Part shown: positions 1-11,371 of the stretch, piece after piece
Numbering within the stretch: position 1 is the first letter of the stretch
How the letters are laid out: the number at the start of each line of letters is the position of its first letter
DNA from: Massospora cicadina
Lineage: Eukaryota; Entomophthoromycota; Entomophthoromycetes; Entomophthorales; Entomophthoraceae
Length of the DNA: 64,000 bases
NCBI GenBank assembly: GCA_022478985.1
Contig: JAKSZP010005259.1
Location: 248,001 to 312,000 of the forward strand
Direction of reading: 5' to 3'
Program-made: the position numbers and the translations under genes
The notes under the pieces: generated by a model
The model's input: the letters and a program-made list of their open reading frames with translations, nothing else
Told to the model about the DNA's origin: nothing
The model's database searches: none

Positions 1-15
1 GAACATTCAAGTTCA

Positions 16-20
16 GGGGT
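16..20. repeat. Target-site duplication, left (element A)
   Basis: GGGGT immediately outside the TG start of the left LTR; identical to 9609-9613. Five bases is usual for Ty3/gypsy integrases. Confidence 0.9.
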
Positions 21-1173
21 TGTAAAAATTTAATCAAGGGTTGATTATCAGTTGTCAACCCAGTAACCTTTTTACTGCACAGGTTCAGTTTTCACATGCA
101 CTCCATGTTGTATAGAATATATTATCCAATAATAGTATGGAGACTATTATCTGTAGATGAGTTCAAACTATTATTTGGCCCAACGCTTCAGCCAGTACTT
201 CTGATTAAATACTTGATAAGTTGTACTAGTAGGGATTTGTTCCCTATATTACTGTCCACTCAATCTTCGTCCAGATCTCCTGATGACAGTCTCTTTCAGC
301 CCAGCACACAGTTGGCAGCTATTCCTGATTTGTGGTTCCCTTCATCTCTAGATCCCCGCTCAGATCTCTACTCTTCTCTCTGAGAGTCTTCCAATTATTG
401 CCTTCTGCAATAATATCCTTGAGATGGAACTTCACACTGGATGCTTATAGTATAACTATAACTGAATTTACAATATTACTAATACTAATAATACTAATAA
501 TATTGGCAATAATACTTTTAGTAATGATAATGTTTTATTATAGTGAATCCTGAGGAATTATATAGTAGGGGATTTGGCTGTCTAACCCTCAGTTGACACC
601 TCTTTGATGAAATGGCAGCCATTGCCATTGAATCACCTTTCCTCATCTCAGCAGTGATGGTCTTCCCATCCTGGCTAGGATTCCGTTGTTGGACATCCTT
701 GAGACCTCAAATGGAAAGAATCAGAAACTTGTCCCTAACATTTTCCTCTCGATCCAATCAATCCAACCATAAGTGGCTAGCGACCTGCTTAAATAATGGG
801 GCTTTTTTCCCATTATGGCAGATCACTTCACCAACCAATTGATTTGCTAGTTGCAGGTGGCATCACTCGCCTCGCAACTCACTATTCATTCCCAATCAGT
901 TGGTGATGAAACATAACTGATCCCAATTGGTACACCTGATAGTTAATCACTATCAGATGCCCACATTTTGTCAGCCACTCTGCCCAATGAGATATTAGGT
1001 ATTCATCCAGATTGTTTCCAATGGACATGACTAGGCGAATATCCAAAATCCCCCAAACGCAGTTCCTCCAAAATTTGGGCCAACCGATTTCCAATTCACT
1101 TCACTTTAGGAAATATTCCCTTAGCAATACCAGGTAATCTAGCAGGCTGGGAATATGGGCAAAAATCCCAACA
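21..1173 (-). repeat. 3' LTR of element A
   Basis: Starts TGTAAAAATTTA and ends AAAATCCCAACA on the plus strand; aligns end to end with 8454-9608. Many differences are CG in one copy against TG or CA in the other. A 95-aa open frame at 96-383 recurs in the other LTR only because the LTRs are near copies; it is not counted as a gene. Confidence 0.95.
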
Positions 1174-1188
1174 CATCCCCCTCTTGCC
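1174..1188 (-). promoter_or_regulatory. Polypurine tract of element A
   Basis: Minus-strand sequence GGCAAGAGGGGGATG abuts the TGTTGGG start of the 3' LTR, the usual place for second-strand priming. Confidence 0.75.
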
Positions 1189-1720
1189 TATATTTCCAGC
1201 AAGAAAATGACTGAGACATGAGAACACTGCTTTGTACACCTGGTCAAATACTTCATTTGGTTCAAGCAGAGTACACTCATCAATACTCAACGCTGCTTGG
1301 GATGACCTTCAGCATATGGCGTTCCTCCTCTTCCTCCTCGCTACCACCTACTCATAGCATGGTCCCCACGACTTTCTGTCATGCCAGGCTGATCAATTTA
1401 CTCATGACGATATTAATCCCAGGATCCAGTTTTCCCCCCATCAGGGCATATGACCCTCTGTCATATTCAGGATTCTTGGTCCGGCGTCCTTGAATTCCTG
1501 ATTCTCTCCTCATCCTAGACAGGAGACTCTTGCCATCAATGTTCATTTTGTGACTTGATTAAGAATACTTATTTCTATTTACCCTCGTTATTTCGCTCAT
1601 AACCTCTTAGCTGTAAGTCATTCTTAATTCTTCCCTCAGAAATCTTATCTCATTAATTTTGAGATTAATTTCCCCAAAATTGGATCCTTAATGGATTATA
1701 GAGTGCATAATGTCAACTTC

Positions 1721-1728
1721 TATATAAG
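1721..1728 (+). promoter_or_regulatory. TATA-like box upstream of the antisense ORF
   Basis: TATATAAG lies 29-36 bases before the ATG at 1757, within the element interior and on the plus strand. It could drive the antisense frame. Such strings are common in AT-rich DNA, so this is only suggestive. Confidence 0.3.
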
Positions 1729-1756
1729 TCTGACACCCCCCTCTAGTCCTGCTCAT

Positions 1757-2669
1757 ATGTCAAATTCAGAATCCTGCTACCAGCAGCTTCTTAACAGTCT
1801 TTCAGATCTGGACCTCCGCCTCTTCCAGAAGATGAGTTGGGATGCTTGATGGAACCTCTTCTATGGTCCTTCCAGGACTCATACGCCTAGTCTGGTGCAA
1901 GTGGCTAGTCCTTCCATCAAATTACTGGAAACAGTAACCAATCCCTCTCAAAACCAGGCTGGCCATTGTTTTAAACAACTCTCAGCCAACTCTTCCTTTG
2001 CAGTCAATTCCCTGAGTTGGACTTCAAAACCCTCCTGGATTCAGCTCCTTTCGCTGATGCTCCAAACATCATTGTCAATGCTCTGGAGATCATGCCAATT
2101 GCTCTGGATCATTTGTTCTTGGCCAGGTCAGACTTGCTCCCTGAGTTCCTCTTCCAACTCGGTCAATTCTACAAACCTGCTGTGCTGGTTTCTGAGCTTT
2201 CAATTGGGAACAGCATACACTTTGAGCTCCCCTATGCTGAACTCTGGGCCCAAGTCACTGAGGCGTTGACATTAGCGCTGAATCCCTCTGATCTGGACAA
2301 CCTTCTGGATCAGGATACTGCCACTTATGCTCTCCACTTTGCTGGCCAAGTTCTTCAAAGTTGGTTGATGAAGCTTCCAGCCTCGCCTGGCTTTCATCGG
2401 TCATTCAGTTTTAGTTTTTGTGAAGCCCATAGTCATCATTTGCAAGATGCAATCCGCTCTTTGCACAACTACCTCTTCTCCAGAGCTTCTCATTTCTATC
2501 TTCCATTGATGGCATTAATTGGGGCATGATTTGACAACCCCCATCAAGTATTCCTTCTTTGCTGCTGGCTCACATGTCTGGTGTCCTTGATGAAGCCTGT
2601 CAGCAGGCGCTCAAGACAAATCTTCTGGCACCAGTGCCTTATCAGGATTACTCAGGGTTATTTTCCTGA
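1757..2669 (+). pseudogene. Antisense ORF between pol and 3' LTR of element A
   Basis: On the strand opposite to pol a protein-like frame starts at ATG 1757, passes one TGA (1847-1849), shifts frame once between about 1975 and 2010, and then runs open for about 180 codons to TGA 2527. A further shift gives another 33 protein-like codons (MSGVLDEACQQALKTNLLAP) ending at 2669. The longest piece is rich in Leu, Asp and Ala with few basic residues, like a helical soluble protein. I recognise no family. No comparable frame exists on the pol strand here. Extra antisense ORFs in this position are known in some plant Ty3/gypsy lineages. The TGA at 1847 again fits CGA to TGA decay. Confidence 0.55.
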
Positions 2670-2934
2670 TTGCCTCTTTCTCTATTGCTGTTTTCCTCCC
2701 TGCTCTGGGGTTTCACGATTGGCTTCTTCTGACATATCAATTTCCCTTCCCCTAGTCACATTTTCTCAGGGCTCAGCATCTGTGCAACAAACGTGGTTTT
2801 GTGTAGGTCTTGCCCTTGCAAGTGTCCAATTGCATATCAATTTTGATGGGCTGTTTCTTCCTACCACGATCCATCCTCCCTCCCCCAAGAGGCGACATAG
2901 GCGGAATCATCCCCATACTGAGGACGACCAATAA

Positions 2935-3488
2935 AAATAAAAATTATAAAAAAATATCAGCTTTTTTCTATGCATTTTAAAAATCTTTTTTTTTAATATC
3001 TTTTATCAATTTTTTATCTTTATTCTCTCTTTTTTTCTATGAGACTTGACCTTGTTTCAGTTCAGAGGTCCATCTTTTCCCCAAACTGGGTCCTGGGTAC
3101 TTAAACCTACCAGTTTTCTATGGTTCAGAGGTCCCTTTTTCAGACTTAACCATCTAGATTGGTTCAGAGGTCCTTTTTTTGGACTTGACCTAATCATCAG
3201 GACATGACCAACTTAATGGTTCATTAGTCCCTTGGAAACTTTTTTATTTTTTTCTTGATCCAACACTTTAAATACTTAATGTGGACTCAATTTACTACTC
3301 TTCCATCCAAGAGATTCTTGATGGAGTAAGCATCAGTCGCCATCTTGGTGATTACTTTGAATGGACCTGACCACAATGCATCTAATTTGTTTCTTCATCT
3401 GAAACCATGCATATCACAATAGGTGACTCTTTCTCCTATTCAATATTCTTCTAATGCCAGTTGGTTCTTGTCATCTGTCAATTTTCGC
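2935..3488. other. Element A spacer between integrase and antisense ORF
   Basis: A run of T-rich low-complexity sequence (2940-3050) followed by about 430 bases with repeated 'ttcagaggtcc' phrases (about 3060, 3125 and 3165). It probably holds the degraded integrase C-terminus; no open frame over 60 codons belongs to pol here. Confidence 0.5.
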
Positions 3489-4377
3489 TTATATCCTTTT
3501 CTTCAAGGTTGTATCGAATGCTTGCAATTGCATATCAATCAGGATACTCGTCAGTTGGTTCAGGTATTGTTTGGTACTCATCCCCAATGTAGGTTCTACT
3601 ACCAAATATAATATTGGCGGCAACGCGGCCTTCCTCCCATATAGTAATTCAAATGGCGTTTTTCCTGTTGCCATATGATGACTAATGTTATAGGCAAACA
3701 TCACTGAACTCAGATACATTTTCCACGCGGAAGTTCTCCCTGCGACTAGCTTCTTCAGCGTCATGGCCAGCGTCCCATTGACCCATTCTACCAGTCCATT
3801 TGTCTCCAGCTGGTATGGTACTGACACAACTCCTCAGATCCCCATTATTTCATTTAGCCTCAGGATCACATGAGACATGAAGTTGGTCCCATTGTCACTC
3901 ATTAGGACTTGCAGACATCCATGCCAGTATACTACTTGATCCAAAATGAATCTTGCAGTACTGGTAGCGTCAACTCTGGTTAGGGCTTTTGTTTTGACCC
4001 ATCTTGTCAGATGGTCAATGGCTACTATGATGTACTTGACTCCTCCTGTGCTCATCGCCAGCAGTCCCATCATGTCAATGGACACCATGTGCCAAGTAAA
4101 TCCAGGTCAGACCAGTCAGTTATCCAGTTGTATTCTTGTGTGGTTTATGCAGCTGGCATTCCACACAACAAGCCAGATGATCCGCGGCATCATAGTTAAT
4201 CGATTCCCAGTAATAATACTGACAAATATGGTCAGTTGTTTTTCTCAGGCCTCCATGCCTGACAACCTTGTGATTTGCTTGAACTATTGCTGCTCTTTCT
4301 GATGGTTTCAGGAATAATAGCCACTTCCCGTTTATCATCTTGAATACTTGTCCATCCATAGTCTCAGTGTTTTTCAT
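3489..4377 (-). pseudogene. Integrase of element A (broken)
   Basis: An HHCC zinc-binding segment (HGGLRKTTDHI ... CCVECQLHK) is in the 4120-4377 piece. The DDE core is split over 3834-4088 (VSIDMMG and MSDNGTNF) and 3489-3827 (ETNGLVEWVNG), so all three acidic residues remain. A frame change separates the zinc-binding piece from the core, and TGA at 3834-3836 splits the core. LVEWVNG has Trp where LVERVNG is typical, again CGG to TGG. The C-terminal part after AALPPILYLV is short and no chromodomain is visible. It would insert the cDNA and make the 5-bp duplication. Confidence 0.88.
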
Positions 4378-4560
4378 TGCTTTTCAAAGCGCACCTTGGA
4401 TTTCTTGAGGCTCATCCTTGATTCTTCCTTTGACCATTCTCTGGAATAGCTCATCCACCTGCGGGTATACCAACTGGACCATTGGTAACCATGATAAGCC
4501 ATCCACATTCTGGTGAGAAGCCCCCATTCAGTGGACTATCTCATAATCATAGCCTGTAGC

Positions 4561-6270
4561 TCAAGTGCCCATTGGACCAGTCATCCTTCCTGGTTCCCAT
4601 AGATTGTGCAGCCAACGCAGTGAAGAGTGGTCCATCACCACCTTAAAGTGCATTCCGTGGACATACACCCAAAACTGCTTACAGGCGTAAATGACTGCAA
4701 GGCATTCACGCTCAGTCACGGTGTAATTCCTCTCAGCAGCTGAGAGTGTCTGGCTCACATATGCCACCAGATGCTCATCCCCAAGTTCATCTACTTGGCT
4801 CAGTATGGCATAAATCACCATCAACAAAGCATCAGTTTGAATGATAAACTCCTGATCAAAATTTAGATATTTCAGAATTGGCAAATTTATCAGATACTGG
4901 CGTAACTCATTGAAGGAGTCCTGGGCCTCTTCATTCCATACAAATCCTTTTTTGGATCCTTTAATAAATGAAACAAAGGCTCCAGCTATTAGGGCAAAAT
5001 CCCAAATAAATCTTCTGTAGTATCTGACCATTCCAAGGAATACTTGGATGTATTGGACACTTTTTGGCACAGCCATGCGCTCTATAGCTGCTATCTTCTG
5101 AGGTTATGGCTGCAATCCATTTGCGTTAATCACAAATCCCAGGTATTCCAGCTCTTTCTTGAAGAAGTGGCACTTCCTTGGCTTGATCTTCAGGTTAGCC
5201 GCAGACAGTCTCTTAAAAACTTCCTCCAAGTGGTGCAGGTGATCAGTAAACGTTCTACTGAACACATTGATATCATCCAGATATACCAGGATGCATGACA
5301 ACTTCAGGTCACTTAATATTGCGTCCATGGCCCTCTGGAACGTTGCAGGCGCATTGCAAAGACCCTGGGGCATCCTCGTCGGCTGGTACAACTCCTGTGC
5401 AGTGATAATCGCACATTTTTCTTGGTCTTCTTCTGGCAAGTCGATCTGCCAGTATCTCAAGATTAGGTCCATCGTGGAGAAATACTTCGCTTCTCCTAAT
5501 CAATCCAGCGCATCATTGATCCTTGGTAGGGGATACAAATCCTTCTTCATAATTTTGTTCAGCCTCCAATAGTCAATCACCACCCAATTTGATCCATCCT
5601 TTTTCTTTACGATCAGAATTGGACTTACCCAGGGACTTGATGACGGAACTAGAAGCCCATGCTTCACTTGTTTGCTGATTAAATCTTCCACTACCACTTT
5701 GGTGGCTTTTGATCTTCAGATCAGTCTCATCCTTATCAGTAGATTTTCCCCAGTGTTGACCTTGTGAATTATATCTCATGTGCATCCCAAATTGTGGTCA
5801 TCCTGAGCAAACACTTCCTGATATTTCTCAAATAATTTGAGCACCTCCTCCTTCTGCCCTTTTGGCAGATCTGCAAGCTGCTCCCTATCAACCAATAGGT
5901 TGATGCTTTTGGCCACCCTGACTAGTAATCCTATTTCCTTGAGAGACCTAAAATCATGGAATTGTCTCAATTCTGCCATTGGGATTAAATGAATAAATGC
6001 AATGATTTGATTCCTCTTGAACTTCATCAGTTTTTCATTCAAATTCGCCAAGAGAACTTGTATTTCTCCATGGCCCAGCATTATTATCCTGGGAGCCACC
6101 CATGGCTCCACTCTGGACTTTTTCCAGGGGCTTCTGACTTCTCCATACAACAGCTCTGAAATCTCTAAAGTCAACCCTGTGTTGACTATCATCTGCAATC
6201 TTGCTGGTATGGTCCTTTCCTTCTTGATCCTTAAGGGAATTCCCCAGTTTTCTAGGATTTCCGCTGGCAT
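4561..6270 (-). pseudogene. pol: Reverse transcriptase and RNase H of element A (broken)
   Basis: One frame runs through this block with stops at 5776, 5714 (inside), 5500 and 5104. RT motifs are clear: KKDGSNWVVIDYWRLN, then DLYPLPRIND, the core YLDD at about residue 54 of the 5104-5472 segment, and LGFVINANGLQP. RNase H follows (4561-5076): TDALLMVIYAILSQ, AERNYTVTERECLAVIYA and MDHSSLRWL. The enzyme would copy the RNA from the tRNA primer. Family comparison places arginine at several TGA sites (for example the residue after INDALD). DYWRLN carries Trp where DYRRLN is usual. Near 4570 a frameshift pair garbles the end of RNase H. Confidence 0.9.
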
Positions 6271-6273
6271 CTC

Positions 6274-6858
6274 TCATCGCTTCCTACCAACTAATTGGTA
6301 TTGAATTGGTACAATGCCATCATTGTATATCAGATTAATGAAGTTGTTTCTCCAATTCAATGGAACTTCACCATCTTTCTGGTATACCAATGGTAACGTC
6401 TGACCCAGGATGGTCAATGTATTATCCTTGAAGTTACATTTAACTCCGTACTTCCACAGAAACTCTGTTCTGATCAGGATATCATAGTTTTGGTTCACCA
6501 AAACTATCGCTGGCACAGATACCGCCAACGACCTGAATCGTAGTGGCAGCGCACTATATGCTCCACAGGAAATGGCGGTGTTTGGCCCAGCTTTTCCATA
6601 TTCTTTCTTGTGTTCCAAGTCTGGGGAGATCTTCATCCTCTTCACCAGCTTAATCAACACAATATTAATGGGCGCTCCGCTGTAAACAATTGCCCTCATC
6701 CTCACTTGATTCACCTGAATATCTATATATGTACACTTGAAGTATTGTAATATAGTATCTACTGAGTGAATTGTGGCGTTATTAGCCAAACCTAGGGTAT
6801 GATTAATCTGTACCAATAATTCAGGAAACAATTCCTTTACTGCACCAAGGGGAATCAA
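6274..6858 (-). pseudogene. Retroviral-type aspartic protease region of element A pol
   Basis: A 194-residue frame upstream of RT. The active-site triad is seen as YSGAPINIV near residue 80, where the family has D-S/T-G, so the catalytic aspartate is replaced by tyrosine. A second hydrophobic strand (VNQNYDILI) follows, as in pepsin-like retroviral proteases. In an active element it would cut the Gag-Pol polyprotein. The frame ends in TGA at 6274-6276 and continues in the same frame on the other side, so protease and RT were one polyprotein. This copy is expected to be inactive. Confidence 0.75.
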
Positions 6859-7042
6859 CAGGTTGGCCTCATTTAATTGAACATTTGATAACTCATCAGG
6901 ATTCTTGGTGGTCCAAATCTTCTCCGCCAGTTGTTAGGCATATGGCCTGGGCAACTTCCTGAATTATCTCGGGGTCAATTTTCTTTGCCTCAGCTCTGGT
7001 CACAGCATTTATATCCATGTTGACCACTTGGTATAGCTGATC

Positions 7043-8407
7043 CTACTCATCATCTATGAACAGATCGCTAATGTCTATCTCTTCATTCATAATTTTGGGA
7101 GGAACAGGTTTCTCCGGCGCACTAGACTGTTCCTTTTCTAGGCAGCAGGCCCTTTTCCTTATTCCTTTGGATACTGTTGTCTCTTTAGCCTGAACCACCT
7201 TAATTTGATCATTCAGCTTTTTGCAGTGTGTGGCGAAATGTCCTTTCCTGCCACACTGGAAGCAGACCTTCTCTTTCTTATTTAACTGTCTGAAGTTTTT
7301 GGACTTATTTCCCAGCACAGTTCAGTTAAAAGCCTCTTTTGCTTCTTTGCTTCCCTTTGTGGGATTCAGATTTTGGACTGGATTAGACTTGAAGCTTCTA
7401 TTGGGGGCATCAAACGTCACTCCCAAAATCTTCAGGTTATCTACCATTTGTGAGGTAGTTATCTTAGTTGTGAATACAGTAGACATCATTTGATGCAAAT
7501 CATGATAGGGCCAAAGGGCTGCTTGTAAAGCGATTATCACCTCAAAGTCATCTAACACTTTCGCTCCAGCCAGTATCTGCAACTCCTGGTAAAATTGATC
7601 TGCAAAGCTTGCAAGAAACTCATCTTTATGGAATTGAATTCCCATAAATTCTTGCTTGCGTTTTGACATACAGGTTGGACTCCCAAACTCCTTCATTATG
7701 GCCACCTTAGCCTTGGCATATGACCAGCTGTTCCCCTCCAAGTGGGGTAACACTAGTTTTGGAAGTCTGTGTCCAAACAGTTCATGAATGTCAACGCCTT
7801 TTGATGATCCCCATATCCATTCATGGTCATGTTGAATAGTCAGAAAAATTCTGAGGCGTTATCCCAATGGAATGTCAGCAATTTTGGTGTTGCTCTAAAT
7901 TCCTCTGAGTCATTTTGAGCTGATACTCTCGGTTCAGCTACTCAGTTCACTTGTGGAGTGACTTCAGGCATCATCTCCAAAATAGCATTAAAGGCGGGTG
8001 GCATATCTCTTGGGGTATTTGTCTTCCCAAGTATCATATAAGTACTTCTCTCTTTGACATCACTGGCTATATCAGGCTCACATGCACATCTGTGGGCTTT
8101 TAAGTCCTCTACTTCTTTCATCAACTTCTCAATATCTGAACCAAACTTTCTCAAATGAACGCAATCTGCTTCTCACTCCGTTTTTAGGAATAGGACCTCT
8201 CAAAAGGTCTCCTTCTTTCTTCTTTAACGAGTTTATTTTGCCAAGTAACTCTTTCCCAAAGCTGGCTGCGTTTTCTACTCCTTCCTCCACCTTGGTGACT
8301 CATTCTTCCAAGGCCGTGAACTCCAGATGGTCTGCTGAGTTTAAGGCATTCTGATTCACTTTGTCAATCTTGGTCCACAACTTTCGCATCTCTTCTTTAT
8401 ACAACAT
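7043..8407 (-). pseudogene. gag: gag of element A (broken)
   Basis: The first ATG after the primer binding site is at 8407. The frame reads a Lys/Glu-rich coiled N-terminus, is cut by TGA at 8300-8302 and again at 7942-7944, then continues as a 143-residue capsid-like block (7322-7753) and a nucleocapsid block (7043-7318). The latter has a CCHC zinc knuckle (CFQCGRKGHFATHC, CX2CX4HX4C) near 7250. Gag would form the particle that packages the RNA. At the first TGA the related element D has an arginine (LDERVTK against LEE-stop-VTK), so the stop is a mutation. The 7322 stop is also TGA; the final TAG at 7043 may be the natural gag end or another mutation. Confidence 0.85.
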
Positions 8408-8432
8408 TGTTAATAAATTCTTCACTCAACTA

Positions 8433-8450
8433 CCCCTGTAGTGAGCACCA
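8433..8450 (-). promoter_or_regulatory. tRNA primer binding site of element A
   Basis: On the minus strand, three bases inside the 5' LTR, the sequence reads TGGTGCTCACTACAGGGG. It begins with TGG, complementary to a tRNA CCA end. The same 18 bases follow the 5' LTR of element D (35502-35519). The primer tRNA is not identified. Confidence 0.8.
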
Positions 8451-8453
8451 ACT

Positions 8454-9608
8454 TGTAAAAATTTACTTAAGGGTAGATTATCAGTTGTCAACCCAGTAAC
8501 CTTTTTACTGCACAGGTTCAGTTTCCTTGTGCACTCCACGTTGTATAGAATATATTATCCAATAATAGTATGGAGACTATTATCCGTAGATGAGTTCAAA
8601 CTATTATTTGGCCCAACGCTTCAGCCAGTACTTCTGATTAAATACTTGATAAGTTGTACTAGTAGGGATTTGTTCCCTATATTACTGTCCACTCAATCTT
8701 CGTCCAGATCTCCTGATGACAGTCTCTTTCAGCCCAGCACACAGTTGGCAGCTATTCCTGATTTGTGGTTCCCTCCATCTCTAGATCCCCGCTCAGATCT
8801 TTACTCTTCTCTCTGAGAGTCTTCCAATTATTGCCTTCTGCAATAATATCCTTGAGATGGAACTTCACACTGGATGCTTATAGTATAACTATAACAAAAT
8901 TTACAATATTACTAATACTAATAATACTAATAATATTGGCAATAATACTTTTGGTAATGATAATGTTTTTATTATAATGAATCCTGAGGAGTTATATAGT
9001 AGGGGATTTGGCTGTCTAACCCTCAGTTGACACCTCTTTGATAAAATGGCAGCCGTTGCTGTTAGATCACCCTTCCTCATCTCAGCAGTGATGGTCTTCC
9101 TCATCCTGGCTAGGATTCCGTTGTTGGACATCCTTGAGACCTCAAACTGGAAAGAGTCAGAAATTTGTCCCTAACATTTTCCTCTCGATCCAAATAATCC
9201 AAACATAATTGGCTAGTGACCTGCTTAAATAATGGGGCTTTTTTCCCATTATGGCAGGCCACTTACCAACCAATTGATTTGCTAGTTGCAGGTGGCATCA
9301 CTCACCTCGCAACTCACTATTCATTCCTAATCAGTTGGTGATGAAACCTGACTGATCCCAATTGGTACACCTGATAGTTAATCACTATCAGATGCCCCTA
9401 TTTTGTCAGCCACTCTGCCCAATGAGATATTAGGTATTTATTCAGATTGTTTCCAATGGACATGACCAGGAGAATATCCCAAAATCCCCCAAATGTAGTT
9501 CCTCTGAAATTTGGGCCAACCAATTTCTGATTCACTTACTTTAGGGAATTTTTCCTTAGCGACACCAGGTAATCTAGCAGGCTGGGAATATGGGCAAAAA
9601 TCCCAACA
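8454..9608 (-). repeat. 5' LTR of element A
   Basis: Same ends as the left LTR. It is the 5' LTR because the primer binding site lies directly inside it (8433-8450) and gag begins just beyond. It should contain the element promoter, but I could not pick a convincing TATA signal on the minus strand. Confidence 0.93.
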
Positions 9609-9613
9609 GGGGT
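9609..9613. repeat. Target-site duplication, right (element A)
   Basis: GGGGT immediately after the CA end of the right LTR; perfect match to 16-20. Confidence 0.9.
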
Positions 9614-11158
9614 AATAACCACAAGAAGGAGCTTATAGTACAATTATTACAACAAATGGATGAAGAAACTAAAACAGCAATCAGATGCTACCTGACCAAG
9701 AAGATCATGAAGACCCCCAACATTGCTACCCCAATCTATATCTATTTTCATTTTTCATTCATTTTTATATCCTAACTTTTCACCAGAAAAATAAAAGTAC
9801 TTTACATTTAATCTAGTTAAGAAACTTTCCAAAGAATCTCAGTTTATCCTTTTTGTTGCACTTATATTGGTATAAAAGATCTAATTGTCAGTAACCAGTC
9901 TGAGATTAGCAATTGAGAAGAATACACTAATTAGTCCAAGATATGCTATGTTTAGACAGAACACTCATTTGTGCAGATATCTTGGAGCTGAGCTGCCAAG
10001 GGAGAGATTGGATTGAATTATGTTGCGTTCCAAGGGCCAATGTAAATGGATTATTTCAGAGAGTTTCTATAAAAGATTTGCCATGGGTTCAAGCAGTTTA
10101 AATCAGAGAACAATGCTACATCAGTTATCTTCAGTAGAAAATTTGTTCAATAAGGATGCCATGCCTTTTCCAAAGGTTGTCTAATGCCTAATCTATGCAG
10201 AACATATCCCCTGAGCAGATAGTCAGCCTCACAAGTTAAGTGAGCTGAGTATAGTGAGCTGACTATGCTCAAGATCTAATTTTATTTATTGCTTAACCTT
10301 AGAGCATATTTTAGAAAATAAAGCTAGTTTATTCAGTGCTTGCATGTTACTAACATCTTAACAAAAAATACTTTTATAGAAATCCTTTTGCATTTTTAAA
10401 AATTTTAACCGTCTATAACACCTAAAACTATTACATAATTTCAAGTCCTAAATTTTGATAAACAACACATAATTATATTTAGTCAATTATACTCTGACAT
10501 CTTAGGATGATTTTATAATTTTATGAAAACAAACTGCTCCATCCAATTTCTTTGCCTTAATACCAACAATAAATTAAAAGCATATATTACAAGGCTCTTT
10601 GCCAAGACCAACATCTCTATCCTATGAATCTATTACCTAAAGCTACAAGGCGCTTATGTGTAACCTAGCTGGCTTCTTATATGGGTCATTACATCTTTAG
10701 CACCTGTGATGTTCTGCATGAAGGAAGATATGTTAAGTATGCTCTGGTCCATGAATTCTGTCTGTGAAAGCAGCTATATTCTAGGTAAAAATTTACAATT
10801 AGTTGCATAAGATCTTTTACCATAAAACTAATCTATATAGCTAGTTATACATTATAAGCTACCTTATAACTCTCCTGAGCTGTAAATGGCCAAGTTGTTT
10901 AGAAAACCCTAATATAACTATGGTAGTGTAAATTTTGATCATTGCCTTTGTATTTCAGGGTTTCTAGATTGGGGACTTATATAAAAGATTAGGTATGAAA
11001 GGTGCCTAGACTCCATTATTCCAAACAGAATATAATAAAATCAATCTATTGAATAGTGCTGAGGTTAAATCTAATGGCTGATGGAGTTCATCTAATTAAG
11101 TTTCACATCAAAAAATTATAATTAAATTTATATGCTTTTTAAAGTTATTTTCTCAAGG
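9614..11158. other. AT-rich intergenic DNA
   Basis: No supported gene. The only longer frame (9590-9775) starts inside the LTR and has low-complexity composition. Nothing recognisable as a TE end was found. Confidence 0.5.
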
Positions 11159-11173
11159 TTGACTATATTGATT

Positions 11174-11371
11174 GATGTTTTATTTTATTTGAGGTGGGCT
11201 GACCTGGGGACAATACTGCACCAATTAAGGGAAATTGAATGAATGGGAAAGGAGGATAAAATCTGAAAAACCTCCACATGTGGTGTATGATAAACCAGGA
11301 ACTCAATGACCGCCTTTGCTTTTTGCTATCTCAGTTTGGGGCATTGGTACGCAACGCCAACACAGTCATAA
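11174..11371 (-). mobile_element. Short retroposon, 5'-truncated SINE (minus)
   Basis: A perfect 15-base direct repeat, TTGACTATATTGATT, flanks this 198-bp block (11159-11173 and 11372-11386). On the minus strand it starts ATGACTGTGTTGGCG and ends in a tail TCCCCAGGTCAGCCCACCTC followed by AAATAAAATAAAA. It is homologous to 14145-14320 in opposite orientation. No A or B box remains because the 5' end is missing relative to the 14-kb copy. The long duplication and A-rich tail indicate target-primed reverse transcription by a LINE enzyme. Confidence 0.85.

Larger units (their letters stand above)
21..9608 (-). mobile_element. Complete, mutated Ty3/gypsy retrotransposon (element A)
   Basis: Two LTRs of about 1.15 kb (21-1173 and 8454-9608), both TG...CA, bound a 7.3-kb interior read on the minus strand. 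The interior has a primer binding site beside the right LTR, gag with a CCHC knuckle, protease, RT, RNase H and integrase in the order of Ty3/gypsy, and a polypurine tract beside the left LTR. The 5 bases GGGGT stand on both sides (16-20 and 9609-9613), so the borders are exact. The LTRs look about 5% different by eye. Pol stays mostly in one frame but is cut by stops, mostly TGA, plus at least two frameshifts, so this copy is not coding-competent. An antisense reading frame lies between integrase and the 3' LTR. Confidence 0.96.

Noticed and set aside
96..383. 95-aa ORF repeated at 8529-8816
   Set aside because: It lies in both LTR copies and is preserved only by LTR identity; no domain, and it is antisense to the element.
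3489..8407. Reassigned TGA codon suggested by many in-frame TGAs in pol
   Set aside because: The BET gene ends in TGA after a typical C-terminus, and pol also has TAA stops, frameshifts and Arg-to-Trp changes, so CpG decay explains the TGAs better.
9590..9775. 61-aa ORF after element A
   Set aside because: Begins inside the LTR and has low-complexity composition.
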